DNA of 64,000 bases from Microbacterium lemovicicum (GCF_003991875.1 NZ_CP031423.1:558001-622000); one strand, 5' to 3'. Numbered from the stretch's first letter, positions 30,711 to 40,220 are shown. A program made the numbers and translations. The notes: a model not told the origin generated them from the letters alone.

Positions 30711-31718
30711 GTGCCGCGGATCCCTCCCCTCGTGATCGGACACCGGGGGGCGCCGGGGTACCGGCCCGAGCACTCGCGCGCGTCGTACGAGCTGGCCCTC
30801 GCCCTGGGCGTCGACGCCGTCGAGCCCGACGTCGTCCCGACGCGCGACGGCGTGCTCGTCGTGCGGCACGAGAACGAGATCTCCGGCACCACCGACGTGG
30901 CCGACCGGCCGGAGTTCCGCGATCGCCGCGCCACGAAGACCGTGGACGGCGAGATGCTCACCGGCTGGTTCACGGAGGACTTCACGTGGGCCGAGCTGTC
31001 GACCCTCCGCTGTCGAGAGCGGCTGCCCGGCCTCCGGCCGGAGAGCACGGCTTTCGACGACACCGAGCCGGTGCTGCGGCTGCGCGACGTGCTCGACCTC
31101 GTGCGCGACGCCCGCGGCGCCCGGGAGGTCGGTGTCGTGCTCGAGATGAAACACGCGACGTACTTCTCCGGCATCGGGTTCGACGTCGCCGCCCTGGTGG
31201 AGCACGAGCTGCGTGCGGCGGGCTGGGCGGACGGCGCGCATCCGCTCGTGGTCGAGTCGTTCGAGCTCTCGGTGCTGCGGCGGGTGCGGGAGCGCGGCAT
31301 CCGTGCCACGTGGATCTACCTGCTCGAGGAGACCGGGGCACCGGCTGATCTCGTGGCCGCGCACGGGGCGGCGTCGGCGCCGCCGTACGCGCAGACCCTC
31401 TCCCCGACGGGACTCGACGGTCTCGTCGGGATCGTCGACGGCATCAGCGTCGACCGGCGGATGATCCTCGATCCGGACGCCCACGACCGTCCCCGCGGGC
31501 CGGCGGCCTTCGTCGCCGAGGCGCACGCGCGCGGCCTCCTCGTCTACACGTGGACCTGCCGCGCCGAGAACGCCTTCCTGCTGACGCCGTTCCGCACGAG
31601 CGCCGACCCGGCGGAGATCGGGCGCTACGCCGAGGAGTGGGCGGTGATCCGGGATGCCGCGGTCGACGGTGTCTTCGTCGACCACGCCGACCTCGGTGTC
31701 GCTTTTTTCCGCGGATGA
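30711..31718 (+). CDS. Glycerophosphodiester phosphodiesterase family protein
   Basis: This 335-residue TIM-barrel phosphodiesterase has the family HRGAPGYRPEHSRASYELAL (catalytic HRG) followed by GVDAVEPDVVPTRDGVLVVRHENEI, which supplies the metal-binding Glu-x-Asp and second His. The C-terminal motif is VDGVFVDHADL. It hydrolyses glycerophosphodiesters to glycerol 3-phosphate and an alcohol. No signal peptide is seen, so it is probably cytoplasmic. The GTG is six bases after TAGCCT (leaderless pattern). Confidence 0.93.
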   Translation: MPRIPPLVIGHRGAPGYRPEHSRASYELALALGVDAVEPDVVPTRDGVLVVRHENEISGTTDVADRPEFRDRRATKTVDGEMLTGWFTEDFTWAELSTLRCRERLPGLRPESTAFDDTEPVLRLRDVLDLVRDARGAREVGVVLEMKHATYFSGIGFDVAALVEHELRAAGWADGAHPLVVESFELSVLRRVRERGIRATWIYLLEETGAPADLVAAHGAASAPPYAQTLSPTGLDGLVGIVDGISVDRRMILDPDAHDRPRGPAAFVAEAHARGLLVYTWTCRAENAFLLTPFRTSADPAEIGRYAEEWAVIRDAAVDGVFVDHADLGVAFFRG

Positions 31719-31786
31719 GCGCCGAAACCCGACGCGATCGGGCCCTCCGTGCGTCTCCGCCGCGGGCGCCGCAATAGAGTCGGCCT

Positions 31787-32605
31787 ATGTCGCAGAACCG
31801 GGATGAGCCGGCGCAGGCCGGTCTCGGCCGGCGCGGGTTCATCGCGGCATCCACTCTGCTGGCCCTCGGGCTGACGAGCTTCGACCTCGCCCGGCTCGCC
31901 CCGCCGGCCAGCGCCGCGGCCCCGTTCTGGGGGTATCCGCTGCGCGCGTACGGCACCGTGAGCACGATCTTCAACCCCGGTCAGACGATCACGAAGGACG
32001 AGCGGGCCCACGACGGCATCGACTTCACCAACTCCGTGCCCGGATCCCGCAACGGCGACCCGATCTTCTCCGTCGCCGACGGCATGGTGCTCGCATCCCA
32101 GTCCGGCGGCGCCTACGGCAACCTCGTGATCATCCAGCATCAGGACGGCTGGCGCAGTCGGTACGCGCACACCACCGACGGCAGCCTGATCGAGAAGGGG
32201 ATGCCGGTGAACCGCGGTCGCAAGATCGCCACCATCGGCGCGACGGGCAACGCCACCGGCCCGCACCTGCACTTCGAGGTCCTCAACGACGGGGTGCTCC
32301 AGGACCCCTGGCCTTTGATCCGACGGGCGCCGCTGCCCGGTCTCGGAAACACGTACTCTCGCGATCTGACGGAGGCTGACATGTCCGTGCAACTGTGGCT
32401 CTACACCCCCACGAACTCGCTCATGCTCGTGGACCACATGAACATGACGATCCGCAACCTCGGCAACGTGCCGTCGGTCGAGCGGGACTTCTTCTCGTCG
32501 GGCGCCTTCTCCTATCGTCCGATCGGCGAGCCGGCGTGGACGAACACGTTCAAGAACTTCACCTACGTGAAGGTGCCGAACGTGGTCAACCAGCCCGCGA
32601 CCTAG
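31787..32605 (+). CDS. M23-family peptidase with Tat signal
   Basis: This 272-residue protein has a twin-arginine signal (GRRGFIAASTLLALGL, cleaved near ASAAA). The LytM-type fold has zinc ligands in HDGIDF, plus SRYAHTT and GPHLHFEVLNDG. By family it cleaves peptidoglycan cross-bridges or activates other hydrolases at the wall. The C-terminal 80 residues (MSVQLWLYTPTNSLMLVDHMNMTIRNLG) form an added domain that I do not recognise. The ATG is six bases after TAGAGT. The phosphopantetheinyl transferase gene follows five bases later. Confidence 0.92.
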   Translation: MSQNRDEPAQAGLGRRGFIAASTLLALGLTSFDLARLAPPASAAAPFWGYPLRAYGTVSTIFNPGQTITKDERAHDGIDFTNSVPGSRNGDPIFSVADGMVLASQSGGAYGNLVIIQHQDGWRSRYAHTTDGSLIEKGMPVNRGRKIATIGATGNATGPHLHFEVLNDGVLQDPWPLIRRAPLPGLGNTYSRDLTEADMSVQLWLYTPTNSLMLVDHMNMTIRNLGNVPSVERDFFSSGAFSYRPIGEPAWTNTFKNFTYVKVPNVVNQPAT

Positions 32606-32610
32606 CGGCG

Positions 32611-33255
32611 GTGACCGTCGACAGCGCGTGTGTCGGCCCCGTCGCCCTGGCGTGGGCGGTCGCGCCGCCGGACGATGACGCGGCGATCCGCGCGGCCGCG
32701 GCGCACCTGCCGGCCTCGCAGGCGCGGCGCGCCAGGTCGCTCACCGGTGCCCGGGCTGCGGCTTTCCTCACGGGACGGCGTCTGCTCGCCCTGCTCGCTG
32801 CGGACCTCGTGCCCGGCGTCGCCCTCGAGATCGACGCGCGGTGCGCGACCTGCGGCGAGGACCATGGGCGTCCCCTCGCGGTCGGTGCGCCGCTGGCGCT
32901 GAGCGTCGCCTACGCCGGGCCGCTCGTCGTCGCCGCAGCAGCGCTGCAGGAGGACGTTCGGGCCGTGGGCGTCGACGTCGAGCGGGAGGGCGGAGTCGCG
33001 GACCTCGGCGACCTCGTGCCGGCGGGTGCGGGAGGTCTGGCCGGGTGGACGCGCATCGAGGCGGTCGTCAAGGCCGATGGCCGCGGCATCCGTCTCGACC
33101 CGGGAGAGGTGCGCATCGACCTCACCGCCGCGGGGCCGCTGCTGGGTCAGGCGGCCGCCCGGCTGCCGGGCCGCGACGACGTCGTCGAGGTGGCCACGGT
33201 CACCGGCCCCGCCGGGCATCTGCTCAGCGTCGCGGTCATCGCCGCGCGCGTCTGA
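32611..33255 (+). CDS. Sfp-type 4'-phosphopantetheinyl transferase-like protein
   Basis: This 214-residue protein has the Sfp-family magnesium motif VGVDVE near residue 120 and WTRIEAVVKADGRGI near 150, corresponding to the (W/F)xxKEAxxK motif. The preceding A-rich half matches the family in length. It would transfer phosphopantetheine from CoA to a carrier-protein Ser. The nearest substrate is the T domain of the NRPS at 34572-38525. The GTG start has no good ribosome-binding site, so it is probably expressed by coupling to the M23 gene five bases upstream. The active-site spacing is standard but overall similarity looks weak. Confidence 0.72.
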   Translation: MTVDSACVGPVALAWAVAPPDDDAAIRAAAAHLPASQARRARSLTGARAAAFLTGRRLLALLAADLVPGVALEIDARCATCGEDHGRPLAVGAPLALSVAYAGPLVVAAAALQEDVRAVGVDVEREGGVADLGDLVPAGAGGLAGWTRIEAVVKADGRGIRLDPGEVRIDLTAAGPLLGQAAARLPGRDDVVEVATVTGPAGHLLSVAVIAARV

Positions 33256-33279
33256 GCGAGCGGATGCCGCAGCCCCGCG

Positions 33280-34575
33280 TCACGCGGCAGGCAGGGCGGG
33301 CAGCGCCGTCTCGTCGAGCCACGGGCGCAGAAGATCGCGTGCGGCCGCGCCCGCCCGCTCCGCGACCAGGCCGGTGAAGTCTGCCGTCCTGACCGTGCGG
33401 CCGCGCCCGGCATCGGTCCAGGCGCGCAGGAGGGCGAAGAACGCATCGTCGCCGATGGTCAGGCGCAGCGCGTGCAGGGTGAGCGCGCCGCGCTTGTAGA
33501 CGCGGTCGTCGAACATCAGCTCGGGCCCGGGGTCGGCGAGCAGGAGGTCCTGCGGCAGCCGGCGCAGGCGGGCGTGGTGGGCCGTGGCCTCGGCGTGGGC
33601 GGATGGACCGCCGGAGCGCTCCGACCAGAGCCACTCGGCATAGCAGGCGAAGCCCTCGTTCAGCCAGATGTCGCGCCACAGCGCCAGGCCCACGCTGTTG
33701 CCGAACCACTGGTGGGCCAGCTCGTGGGCGATGAGGCGCTCGAGACCGCCGAAGCCGTCGATGTGGTTCGAGCCGAAGATGCCCATGCCCTGCGCCTCGA
33801 GGGGGATCTCGAGATCGTCGGCGGTCACGACCACCGCGTACGCCGGCGAGGGGTAGGGGCCGAAGACCTCCTGATACAGGGCCATCATGCGACCGAGGTC
33901 GGAGAAGTCTGCGTGCACCCGCGACGCCGCGGGGCGGGGGTAGTGCAGCTCGCCGCGCACGCCGTCGAGGTCGAGCGTCTCGGTGACGTAATGCCCCATC
34001 TGCACGGTCACCAGGTACGTCGGCGTCGGGGTCACCCACTCGAACACCCACGCGCGCCGGCCCCGCACGGTGGCCACCTCGACCAGGGGACCGGCGGCGA
34101 CGTCGTAGCCGGGGTCGGTCGTGAACGACAGCCGGTAGGTCGCCTTGTCGGACGGCACGTCGTTGCAGGGGAACCAGGTCGGGGCGCCCGTGGGCTGCGA
34201 GGCGACGATCAGGCCGTCCTCGAGCTCCTCCCACCCGAGGGTGCCCCAGCGCGTGCGGCGCGGCCGGGGTGCGCCGCCGTAGGCGATCTCGAGGTCGAAC
34301 CCCTCACCCGCCCGGAGCGGCCGCGAGGGCTTGACCTTCACCTTGCGGTCGCTCTGCGTGAATCCGGCGCGCGGGTCGCCCCCGAGGCGGACCTTCGTCG
34401 CCCGCAGCCCGACGAGGTCGAAGGACAGGGCGGCGGTGTCGCTCACCACCGTGCCGGAGATGCGGGCGGTTCCCGACAGCCGGTTCGTCGCGATCTTGTA
34501 GTCGAGCTGCAGGTCGTAATGCGACACCGACACCGCGGCATCCCCGCTCTGCGGCGTGTACGCGTCGACGGTCAT
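33280..34575 (-). CDS. M1-family zinc aminopeptidase
   Basis: This 431-residue protein has the gluzincin motif LIAHELAHQWFGNSVGLALWRDIWLNEGFACYAEWL, with all three zinc ligands (HExxH and the distal Glu of NEGFA). The GAMEN position reads EAQGMGIFG, which is atypical. It lacks the long C-terminal helical domain of PepN and has no signal peptide. Its ATG overlaps the stop of the Pls-type synthetase gene (ATGA), so the two are coupled. In epsilon-poly-lysine producers an aminopeptidase degrades the polymer and protects the host. By position this one may do the same for the local product; that is inferred. Confidence 0.88.
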   Translation of the reverse strand: MTVDAYTPQSGDAAVSVSHYDLQLDYKIATNRLSGTARISGTVVSDTAALSFDLVGLRATKVRLGGDPRAGFTQSDRKVKVKPSRPLRAGEGFDLEIAYGGAPRPRRTRWGTLGWEELEDGLIVASQPTGAPTWFPCNDVPSDKATYRLSFTTDPGYDVAAGPLVEVATVRGRRAWVFEWVTPTPTYLVTVQMGHYVTETLDLDGVRGELHYPRPAASRVHADFSDLGRMMALYQEVFGPYPSPAYAVVVTADDLEIPLEAQGMGIFGSNHIDGFGGLERLIAHELAHQWFGNSVGLALWRDIWLNEGFACYAEWLWSERSGGPSAHAEATAHHARLRRLPQDLLLADPGPELMFDDRVYKRGALTLHALRLTIGDDAFFALLRAWTDAGRGRTVRTADFTGLVAERAGAAARDLLRPWLDETALPALPAA

Positions 34576-37500
34576 GCGTCGGCGGCCTGATAGGCGCGGA
34601 CCTTCACCACCCGCCAGGGACCGATCGGGTTGCCGCTCCAGCGGCTTCCCACCGGCACGTCCTCGCCGCGCATGACGAGCGACGCCGGGCCCACCGTCGC
34701 GTCGGCGCCGATGGTCGCAGCGGGCAGGACCACGCTGTGGGGGCCGAGGGTCGCACCCGGTCCGAGGGTCACGGTGTCGATGCTCATCACTCGATCATGG
34801 AACAGATGCGTCTGCACCACGCACCCGCGGTTCACCGTGGCGCCGTCGCCCAGGGTGACGAGGTCGGGTTCGGGGAGCCAGTAGCTGTCGGTCCAGACGC
34901 CTCGGCCGATCTTCGCGCCGAGCGAGCGCAGCCACATCGCCAGCGCCGGCGTGCCTGCGGCGGAGTTCGCGAACCAGGGCGCGGCGAGCATCTCGGTGAA
35001 GGTGTCGGCAACCTCGGTGCGCCACACGAACGACGACCAGAGCGGATGCTCGCCGGGGCGGATCACGCCCACGAACGTCCACTTCGCGAGGGTGGTGATC
35101 GCCGCGGCGACGGCTCCCGCCAGGAGCAGCACGGACCCCGACAGCACCGCCGCGACGAGCGGACCCCACTGCTCGCTGAGCCAGCCGAGCGTGAGGAGCA
35201 CGGCGAGCCCGAGGGCGCAGGTCACCACGACGGGGATCAGCCGGCACAGCTCCCACAGGGTGCGGGCGACCCGGAGGCGGCGGGCGGGCCGGTAGGTGCG
35301 GTCGAGGTCGGCGTCGTTCACGACGCGGCGGAGGCGCACGGCCGGCGAGCCGAGCCACGACGACCCGGGCTTCGACTTCTCCGGAGCCACCGACAGCACG
35401 GCGACCAGGCCGTCGCGCGGCACGCGGTGCCCGGGGCCGGCCATGCCGGAGTTGCCGAGGAACGCGCGCTTGCCGATGCGCGCCGGTCCGATGCGCATGC
35501 GTCCGTGGCGGAGCGCGTAGGTGGCCACCATGGTGTCGTCCGCGAGGAAGGCGCCGTCGTCCACGGTGGTCATGGAGGGGATGAGGAGCACCGTGGATGC
35601 TTCGACATCGCGTCCGACGGTGGCGCCCAGCATCCGGAGCCAGACGGGGGTGAAGAGACTCGAGTAGATCGGGAAGAGGGTGGTTCGGGCGGCGTCGAGG
35701 ATGCGCTCGGTCGTCCAGGCCTGCCAGGCGATGCGGCCGCGCACGGGGTGGTCGCCCTCGACGAGCCCGATGGCGAGGAGCCGCACGGCCAGCACTACGA
35801 CGCCGGCGAAGACCACGCCCGCCACGAGCACCGCCGGCACGAGCCAGGCCAGGAGCGCCGGGATCGCGTCGGCGATCGAGTCCGCACCGCGCATGCCCGC
35901 GGCCAGCACCAGCCCGCCGGCGGAGAAGGCCGCGAGGGGGAGGAGCGCGAGCGCGGTGGAGGACGCCGCGTACGCCCACAGCCAGCGGCGGCGGACGGGC
36001 GGGCGCGGGAGGTCGTCCGGAGTCGCCGACCCCACGCGGACGGCGGGGGAGCCGGCCCACTGCTGGCCGGCGCGCACGCGACCGAACACCGCGGAGCCGG
36101 GGGCGATCTCGGCGCCGCGGCCGATCTTGGTGCCGGGCGCGAGCGTGCTGCGCGAGCCGATGGTGGCGCCTGCGCCGATGCGGATGCCCCCGATGCGGAC
36201 CGTGTCGCCGTCGATCCAGGAGCCGGTGAGGTCGACCTCGGGCTCGATGGCGGCGCCCGATCCGACCTCGAGCATGCCGGTCACGGGCGGGAGGGTGTGC
36301 AGGTCGACGTCGCGGCCGATCTTCGCGCCGAGCGCCCGCGCGTAGTACGTGACCCAGGGGGCGCCGGCCATGCCGACGGGGTCGATCTGCCCGGCGACCT
36401 GCTCCGCGAGCCAGAGGCGGAGGTGCACGCCGCCGCCGCGCCGGTAGTCGCCGGGGCGCACGCCGGCCAGCAGGAGCCGGGCGGCGCCGGCCGACAGCGC
36501 CATGCGGCCCAGCGGCGTCGCGAACACGAGGAGCCCCGCGACGATGACCCACAGCGGTGCGTCCGGGAGGAAGGCGAAGCCGGGCACCAGCTGGAGGATC
36601 CAGCTCGCCGTCAGCAGCCAGAGCAGCCAGCGGATGCCGCTCAGCACGAACAGCGGCACACCGGCCACGGTCTGCACCCACTGCATGATGCGCGGAGTGG
36701 GGGAGGCGCTGGTGAAGACGGCGGGCTCGCCGTCGTCCTCCGCGGACTCCGCCTCGACGGCCTCGGCCATCTTCGCCAGCCGCGGCAGGTCGTAGACGTC
36801 GGCCATCGTGAACTCGGGCGCACGGGTGCGGATGCGCGATACGAGCTGCGCCGCGGCGAGGGACCCGCCGCCGAGCTGGAAGAAGTCGGCGTCCAGGCCG
36901 CCTGGCCGGATGCCGAGCACCGCGCCCCACTGCTCGGCCAGCCACGCGGCGGTGCCGGAGAGCTGACCGTCCTCGCCGTCCCCGTCGGTGAGAGGCCAGG
37001 GAAGAGCCGCCTTGTCGACCTTGCCCGAGGTGCGCACGGGCAGGTCGTCCACCGTCGCCAGAAGGGGGATGAGGGGTGCGGGAAGAGTCTCCGCCAGCTC
37101 GGCGCGCGCCCGGCCGCGGTCGAAGCCCGCATCGGGGACGACGTAGCCGACGAGCAGCGCGACCCCGGCCGCGGAGCGCTGCACGACGACGGTGGCGGCC
37201 GAGACGTCGCTGAGCGACTGCAGGGCCGCCTCGACCTCGCCCAGCTCGATGCGCCGACCGCCGATCTTGACCTGGTCGTCGGCGCGGCCCTGGAAGACCA
37301 GACCGGCCGCCTCTGCGCGAACGAGATCGCCGGAGCGGTAGGCGCGGTCCCAGCCGAGAGTCGGGAAGGGGGCGTACTTCTCGGCGTCCTTCGCGGGATC
37401 GAGGTAACGGGCAAGGCCCACCCCGCCGATGATGAGCTCTCCGACCGCGCCCTCGGCCACCGGCATCCCGTCGCCGTCGACGACCGCCAGCGCCCAGCCG

Positions 37501-38525
37501 TCCAGCGGCAGGCCGATGCGCACCGGCGCCGTGCCGTCCATCAGCGCCGCGCAGGCCACGACCGTCGCCTCGGTGGGGCCGTACGTGTTCCAGACCTCGC
37601 GGTCGTCGCCGATGAGCCGCGCCGACAGCTCGGGCGGCAGCGCCTCGCCGCCGAAGATCAGCAGGCGGATGTTCTCGATCGCGTCCTGCGGCCAGAGGGC
37701 CGCGAGGGTCGGCACGGTCGAGACGACGCTGATGCTGTGGCCGACCAGCCAGGGGCCGAGGTCTTCACCGGAGCGGACGAGCGCGCGGGGCGCGGGCACG
37801 AGGCACGCCCCGGATCGCCACGCCAGCCACATCTCCTCGCACGAGGCGTCGAACGCCACCGAGAGTCCGGCCAGCACGCGGTCTCCCGGGCCGAGCGGCG
37901 CGCCGCGCAGGAAGAGGCGCGCCTCCGCGTCGACGAACGCCGCCGCCGAGCGGTGCGAGACGGCGACGCCCTTGGGCACCCCGGTCGAACCCGAGGTGAA
38001 GATGATCCACGCGTCGTCCTCGACCGTGGGCGGCGGCACGATGAGCGTCGCGCTCGACGAGGGGTGGGGCGCATCGCCGGCGAAGAGCGCGCCGGCGTCG
38101 CCGGCGGACGGCGCCGACTCCGCGGAGGGCGTGAAGACGCCGCGGGCGCCGATGACCCCGCGGACGTGCGCCTCGCCGAAGACGAGGTCGGCGCGCTCCT
38201 GCGGATCGTCGGCGTCCACCGGCACGTAGGCGGCGCCGGCCGCGAGGATGCCGAGGATCGCCACGTAGAGCGCTCGGTCGCCCGACGGCATGCGCACGCC
38301 GACCCGGTCGCCGCGCACGACCCCGTGCTCGTGCAGGCGCGCGGCCGTGCGCCACACCTGCGCCAGCAGCTCCGCGTAGCTGAGCGCGCCGTCGGCGTCC
38401 TCGAGCGCGGACGCCTCGGGATGCCGTGCCGCGGTGTCGCGGAGGATGTCGATCAGCGTGCGCGGTGGGGGCGCGACGGACGTGCGGTCGAACGCCTCGG
38501 TGGTCGGCGGGCTCGCCATGTCCAC
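34572..38525 (-). CDS. Pls/PosA-family membrane nonribosomal peptide synthetase
   Basis: This 1317-residue protein has the Pls architecture. An adenylation domain covers about 25-510, with FTSGSTGVPKG near 175, AFDASCEEMWLAW, NTYGPTEATV and YRSGDL. A carrier domain at about 530-600 has FFQLGGGSLAAAQLV with Ser555. Six or so membrane helices follow from about 620. Interleaved with them are three tandem left-handed-helix/C-like units, for example IRIGAGATIGSRSTLAPGTKI near 785 and VTLGPGATLGPHSVVLP near 1270. Such enzymes polymerise a single basic amino acid (lysine, diaminobutyrate, ornithine) by isopeptide or peptide bonds. No thioesterase is present, as expected. The start is GTG with GAGAGG seven bases upstream. 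The amino acid cannot be assigned with confidence. Confidence 0.92.
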   Translation of the reverse strand: MDMASPPTTEAFDRTSVAPPPRTLIDILRDTAARHPEASALEDADGALSYAELLAQVWRTAARLHEHGVVRGDRVGVRMPSGDRALYVAILGILAAGAAYVPVDADDPQERADLVFGEAHVRGVIGARGVFTPSAESAPSAGDAGALFAGDAPHPSSSATLIVPPPTVEDDAWIIFTSGSTGVPKGVAVSHRSAAAFVDAEARLFLRGAPLGPGDRVLAGLSVAFDASCEEMWLAWRSGACLVPAPRALVRSGEDLGPWLVGHSISVVSTVPTLAALWPQDAIENIRLLIFGGEALPPELSARLIGDDREVWNTYGPTEATVVACAALMDGTAPVRIGLPLDGWALAVVDGDGMPVAEGAVGELIIGGVGLARYLDPAKDAEKYAPFPTLGWDRAYRSGDLVRAEAAGLVFQGRADDQVKIGGRRIELGEVEAALQSLSDVSAATVVVQRSAAGVALLVGYVVPDAGFDRGRARAELAETLPAPLIPLLATVDDLPVRTSGKVDKAALPWPLTDGDGEDGQLSGTAAWLAEQWGAVLGIRPGGLDADFFQLGGGSLAAAQLVSRIRTRAPEFTMADVYDLPRLAKMAEAVEAESAEDDGEPAVFTSASPTPRIMQWVQTVAGVPLFVLSGIRWLLWLLTASWILQLVPGFAFLPDAPLWVIVAGLLVFATPLGRMALSAGAARLLLAGVRPGDYRRGGGVHLRLWLAEQVAGQIDPVGMAGAPWVTYYARALGAKIGRDVDLHTLPPVTGMLEVGSGAAIEPEVDLTGSWIDGDTVRIGGIRIGAGATIGSRSTLAPGTKIGRGAEIAPGSAVFGRVRAGQQWAGSPAVRVGSATPDDLPRPPVRRRWLWAYAASSTALALLPLAAFSAGGLVLAAGMRGADSIADAIPALLAWLVPAVLVAGVVFAGVVVLAVRLLAIGLVEGDHPVRGRIAWQAWTTERILDAARTTLFPIYSSLFTPVWLRMLGATVGRDVEASTVLLIPSMTTVDDGAFLADDTMVATYALRHGRMRIGPARIGKRAFLGNSGMAGPGHRVPRDGLVAVLSVAPEKSKPGSSWLGSPAVRLRRVVNDADLDRTYRPARRLRVARTLWELCRLIPVVVTCALGLAVLLTLGWLSEQWGPLVAAVLSGSVLLLAGAVAAAITTLAKWTFVGVIRPGEHPLWSSFVWRTEVADTFTEMLAAPWFANSAAGTPALAMWLRSLGAKIGRGVWTDSYWLPEPDLVTLGDGATVNRGCVVQTHLFHDRVMSIDTVTLGPGATLGPHSVVLPAATIGADATVGPASLVMRGEDVPVGSRWSGNPIGPWRVVKVRAYQAADA

Positions 38526-38637
38526 TCACACACCTCTCGGGATCGCGCCTCCGGTGCGTGGCGCGCGGCACAGGATACAGGGGCGATCGGAACGGCACGG
38601 GAACGGGAGGCTCGTCGCGCGACGGCATGATGGACGA

Positions 38638-39783
38638 GTGAAACTCGCGGTCATCGGCGCAGCCCTGCTCGCAGCGGGCGTGGTCGCCGCCGTGACCGGC
38701 GTGCTTCCGGCGGAAGACGTCGCGGCGATCGGGGAGCGCGTGTGGCCGATCCTGCTGTTCGTCGTCGCCATCACGATCGTCGCGGAGCTGGCGGCGATCG
38801 CCGGGCTGTTCGACGTCGTCGCGGCGTTCCTCGCTCGCCTGTCCGGCGGTCGCACGTGGACGCTGTGGCTGCTCGTGGTCGCCCTCGCCGTCGTCTGCAC
38901 CTCGTTCCTGTCGCTGGACACCACGGCGGTCCTGCTCACTCCGGTGGTCGTGGGTGTGGCGAAGGCCAACCGCCTGCCACCGCTGCCGTTCGCCCTCGCC
39001 ACGGTCTGGCTGGCCAACACGGCGTCGCTCGCGCTCCCCGTGTCCAACCTGACCAACCTGCTCGCGGTGCACCGGCTGGACGCGGGCACGGGGGAGTTCC
39101 TCGCGCTCCTCGGCCCCTCGGCGCTCATCGCCGTCGTCGTGACGGTCGCGATCCTGGCGCTCGTGAATCGACGCGACCTGCGCGGGAGGTTCGACCCGGC
39201 CCCTGCGCCGGCCGTCGGCGACCGGCCGCTGCTGATCGTGTCGGCGATCGTCGTGACCGCGCTGCTGCCGCTGCTGGTGTCGGGGCTGGACCCGTGGATT
39301 CCCGCGCTGGCCGCCGCCGCCGTGATGGTCATCGTCTACGTCGTCCGCGCGCCGCGCGCCCTGCGGCCCGGCCTCGTGCCGTGGCAGCTCGTCGTCTTCG
39401 CCTCCGGGCTGTTCCTCGCCGTGGGCGCGCTGCAGTCGCTGGGAGCCGACGCGGTGATCGCCGCGGTCGCCGGCCACGGCGACGACCTTCCCGCCCTCGT
39501 GCGGCTGGCCGGGACGGGCCTGGTCGGCGCCAATGCGATCGACAACCTTCCGGCCTACCTCGCGCTGGAGAACACCGCAGACACGCCGGCACGGCTGGGC
39601 GCCCTGCTGGTGGGCGTCAACGCGGGCCCGCTGATCACGCCCTGGGCGTCGCTGGCGACCCTGCTCTGGCACCAGCGCCTGGAGGCCGCCGGCGTGCGGA
39701 TCGGCTGGGGTCGCTACGCCCTCCTCGGATTGTGCGCGGCACCCGTCATCGTCTTCCTGGCGGTGCTGCCGCTGGCGCTGTGA
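38638..39783 (+). CDS. ArsB/SLC13-type ion transporter-like permease
   Basis: This 381-residue, very hydrophobic protein has about ten helices of the ion-transporter superfamily. Paired re-entrant motifs are SLDTTAVLLTPVVVGVAK with VWLANTASLALPVSNLTNLLAV in the first half, and GANAIDNLPAYLALE with VNAGPLITPWASLATLLWHQRL in the second. Arsenite, sodium/proton or dicarboxylate transport are all possible; no arsenic-resistance genes are nearby. It is divergent from the Pls gene across 112 bases and could export something related to it, but that is speculation. The GTG is six bases after CATGAT (leaderless pattern). Confidence 0.82.
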   Translation: MKLAVIGAALLAAGVVAAVTGVLPAEDVAAIGERVWPILLFVVAITIVAELAAIAGLFDVVAAFLARLSGGRTWTLWLLVVALAVVCTSFLSLDTTAVLLTPVVVGVAKANRLPPLPFALATVWLANTASLALPVSNLTNLLAVHRLDAGTGEFLALLGPSALIAVVVTVAILALVNRRDLRGRFDPAPAPAVGDRPLLIVSAIVVTALLPLLVSGLDPWIPALAAAAVMVIVYVVRAPRALRPGLVPWQLVVFASGLFLAVGALQSLGADAVIAAVAGHGDDLPALVRLAGTGLVGANAIDNLPAYLALENTADTPARLGALLVGVNAGPLITPWASLATLLWHQRLEAAGVRIGWGRYALLGLCAAPVIVFLAVLPLAL

Positions 39784-39813
39784 GGCGGTGCCGGCGCACA
39801 GGACGCACGAGAA

Positions 39814-39841
39814 AAGGCCAGGCTTCGCGCCTGGCCTTCTT
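39814..39841. terminator. Bidirectional terminator
   Basis: AAGGCCAGGC, loop TTCGC, GCCTGGCCTT then CTTCG, preceded by GAGAAA on the other side, so it can serve both the permease gene and the convergent DUF7882 gene. Confidence 0.85.
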
Positions 39842-39875
39842 CGTCGGCGCCGAGCGCCGTGCGGATGTCGCCGCG

Positions 39876-40220
39876 TCAGGCGGCGGTGACGAGTCGGTCG
39901 GGTACAGCCGTCTCGGCCGCGTACCAGCTGTCGAGCTCGATCTGCAGTCCGCTGCCCGAGCTGGCACGGATCGCGAAGTCCTGCAGCACGGCGGAGTCGA
40001 GCTTGCCGGCTTCGACAGAGGTGAAGACGAACCGGAGGGGGATCGATTCCTGCAGCCAGAGCGCGGAGCGGCCGGCCGGATCGGTGATGGTGTGGCGCCA
40101 GCCGAGCGTGAAGCTCTCCTTGCGGCGCAGTTTGGTGGTGATGACCACCTTGAGATGACTGAGCAGAGCGTCGGGGAACTCGATCGGCTCCGCACGGTCG
40201 CCGTAGTACAGCATGCCCAT
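39876..40220 (-). CDS. DUF7882-type small protein
   Basis: This 114-residue protein opens MGMLYYGDRAEPIEFPDALLSHLKVVITTKLRRKESFTLGW. It resembles small cytoplasmic proteins common in Microbacteriaceae, in which the AHLxVVIxxKLRRxE region is conserved; the function is unknown. ATG 40220 has AAGGAG five bases upstream; ATG 40223 is too close. It is divergent from a marR gene across a region holding a strong dyad (40305-40333) and is probably its target. Confidence 0.75.
   Translation of the reverse strand: MGMLYYGDRAEPIEFPDALLSHLKVVITTKLRRKESFTLGWRHTITDPAGRSALWLQESIPLRFVFTSVEAGKLDSAVLQDFAIRASSGSGLQIELDSWYAAETAVPDRLVTAA

Noticed and set aside
34737..38630. A 1297-codon plus-strand open frame opposite the Pls-type synthetase
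   Set aside because: Composition is typical of an antisense shadow (Glu/Gly/Arg/His rich, no motifs) and the minus strand encodes an unmistakable NRPS.
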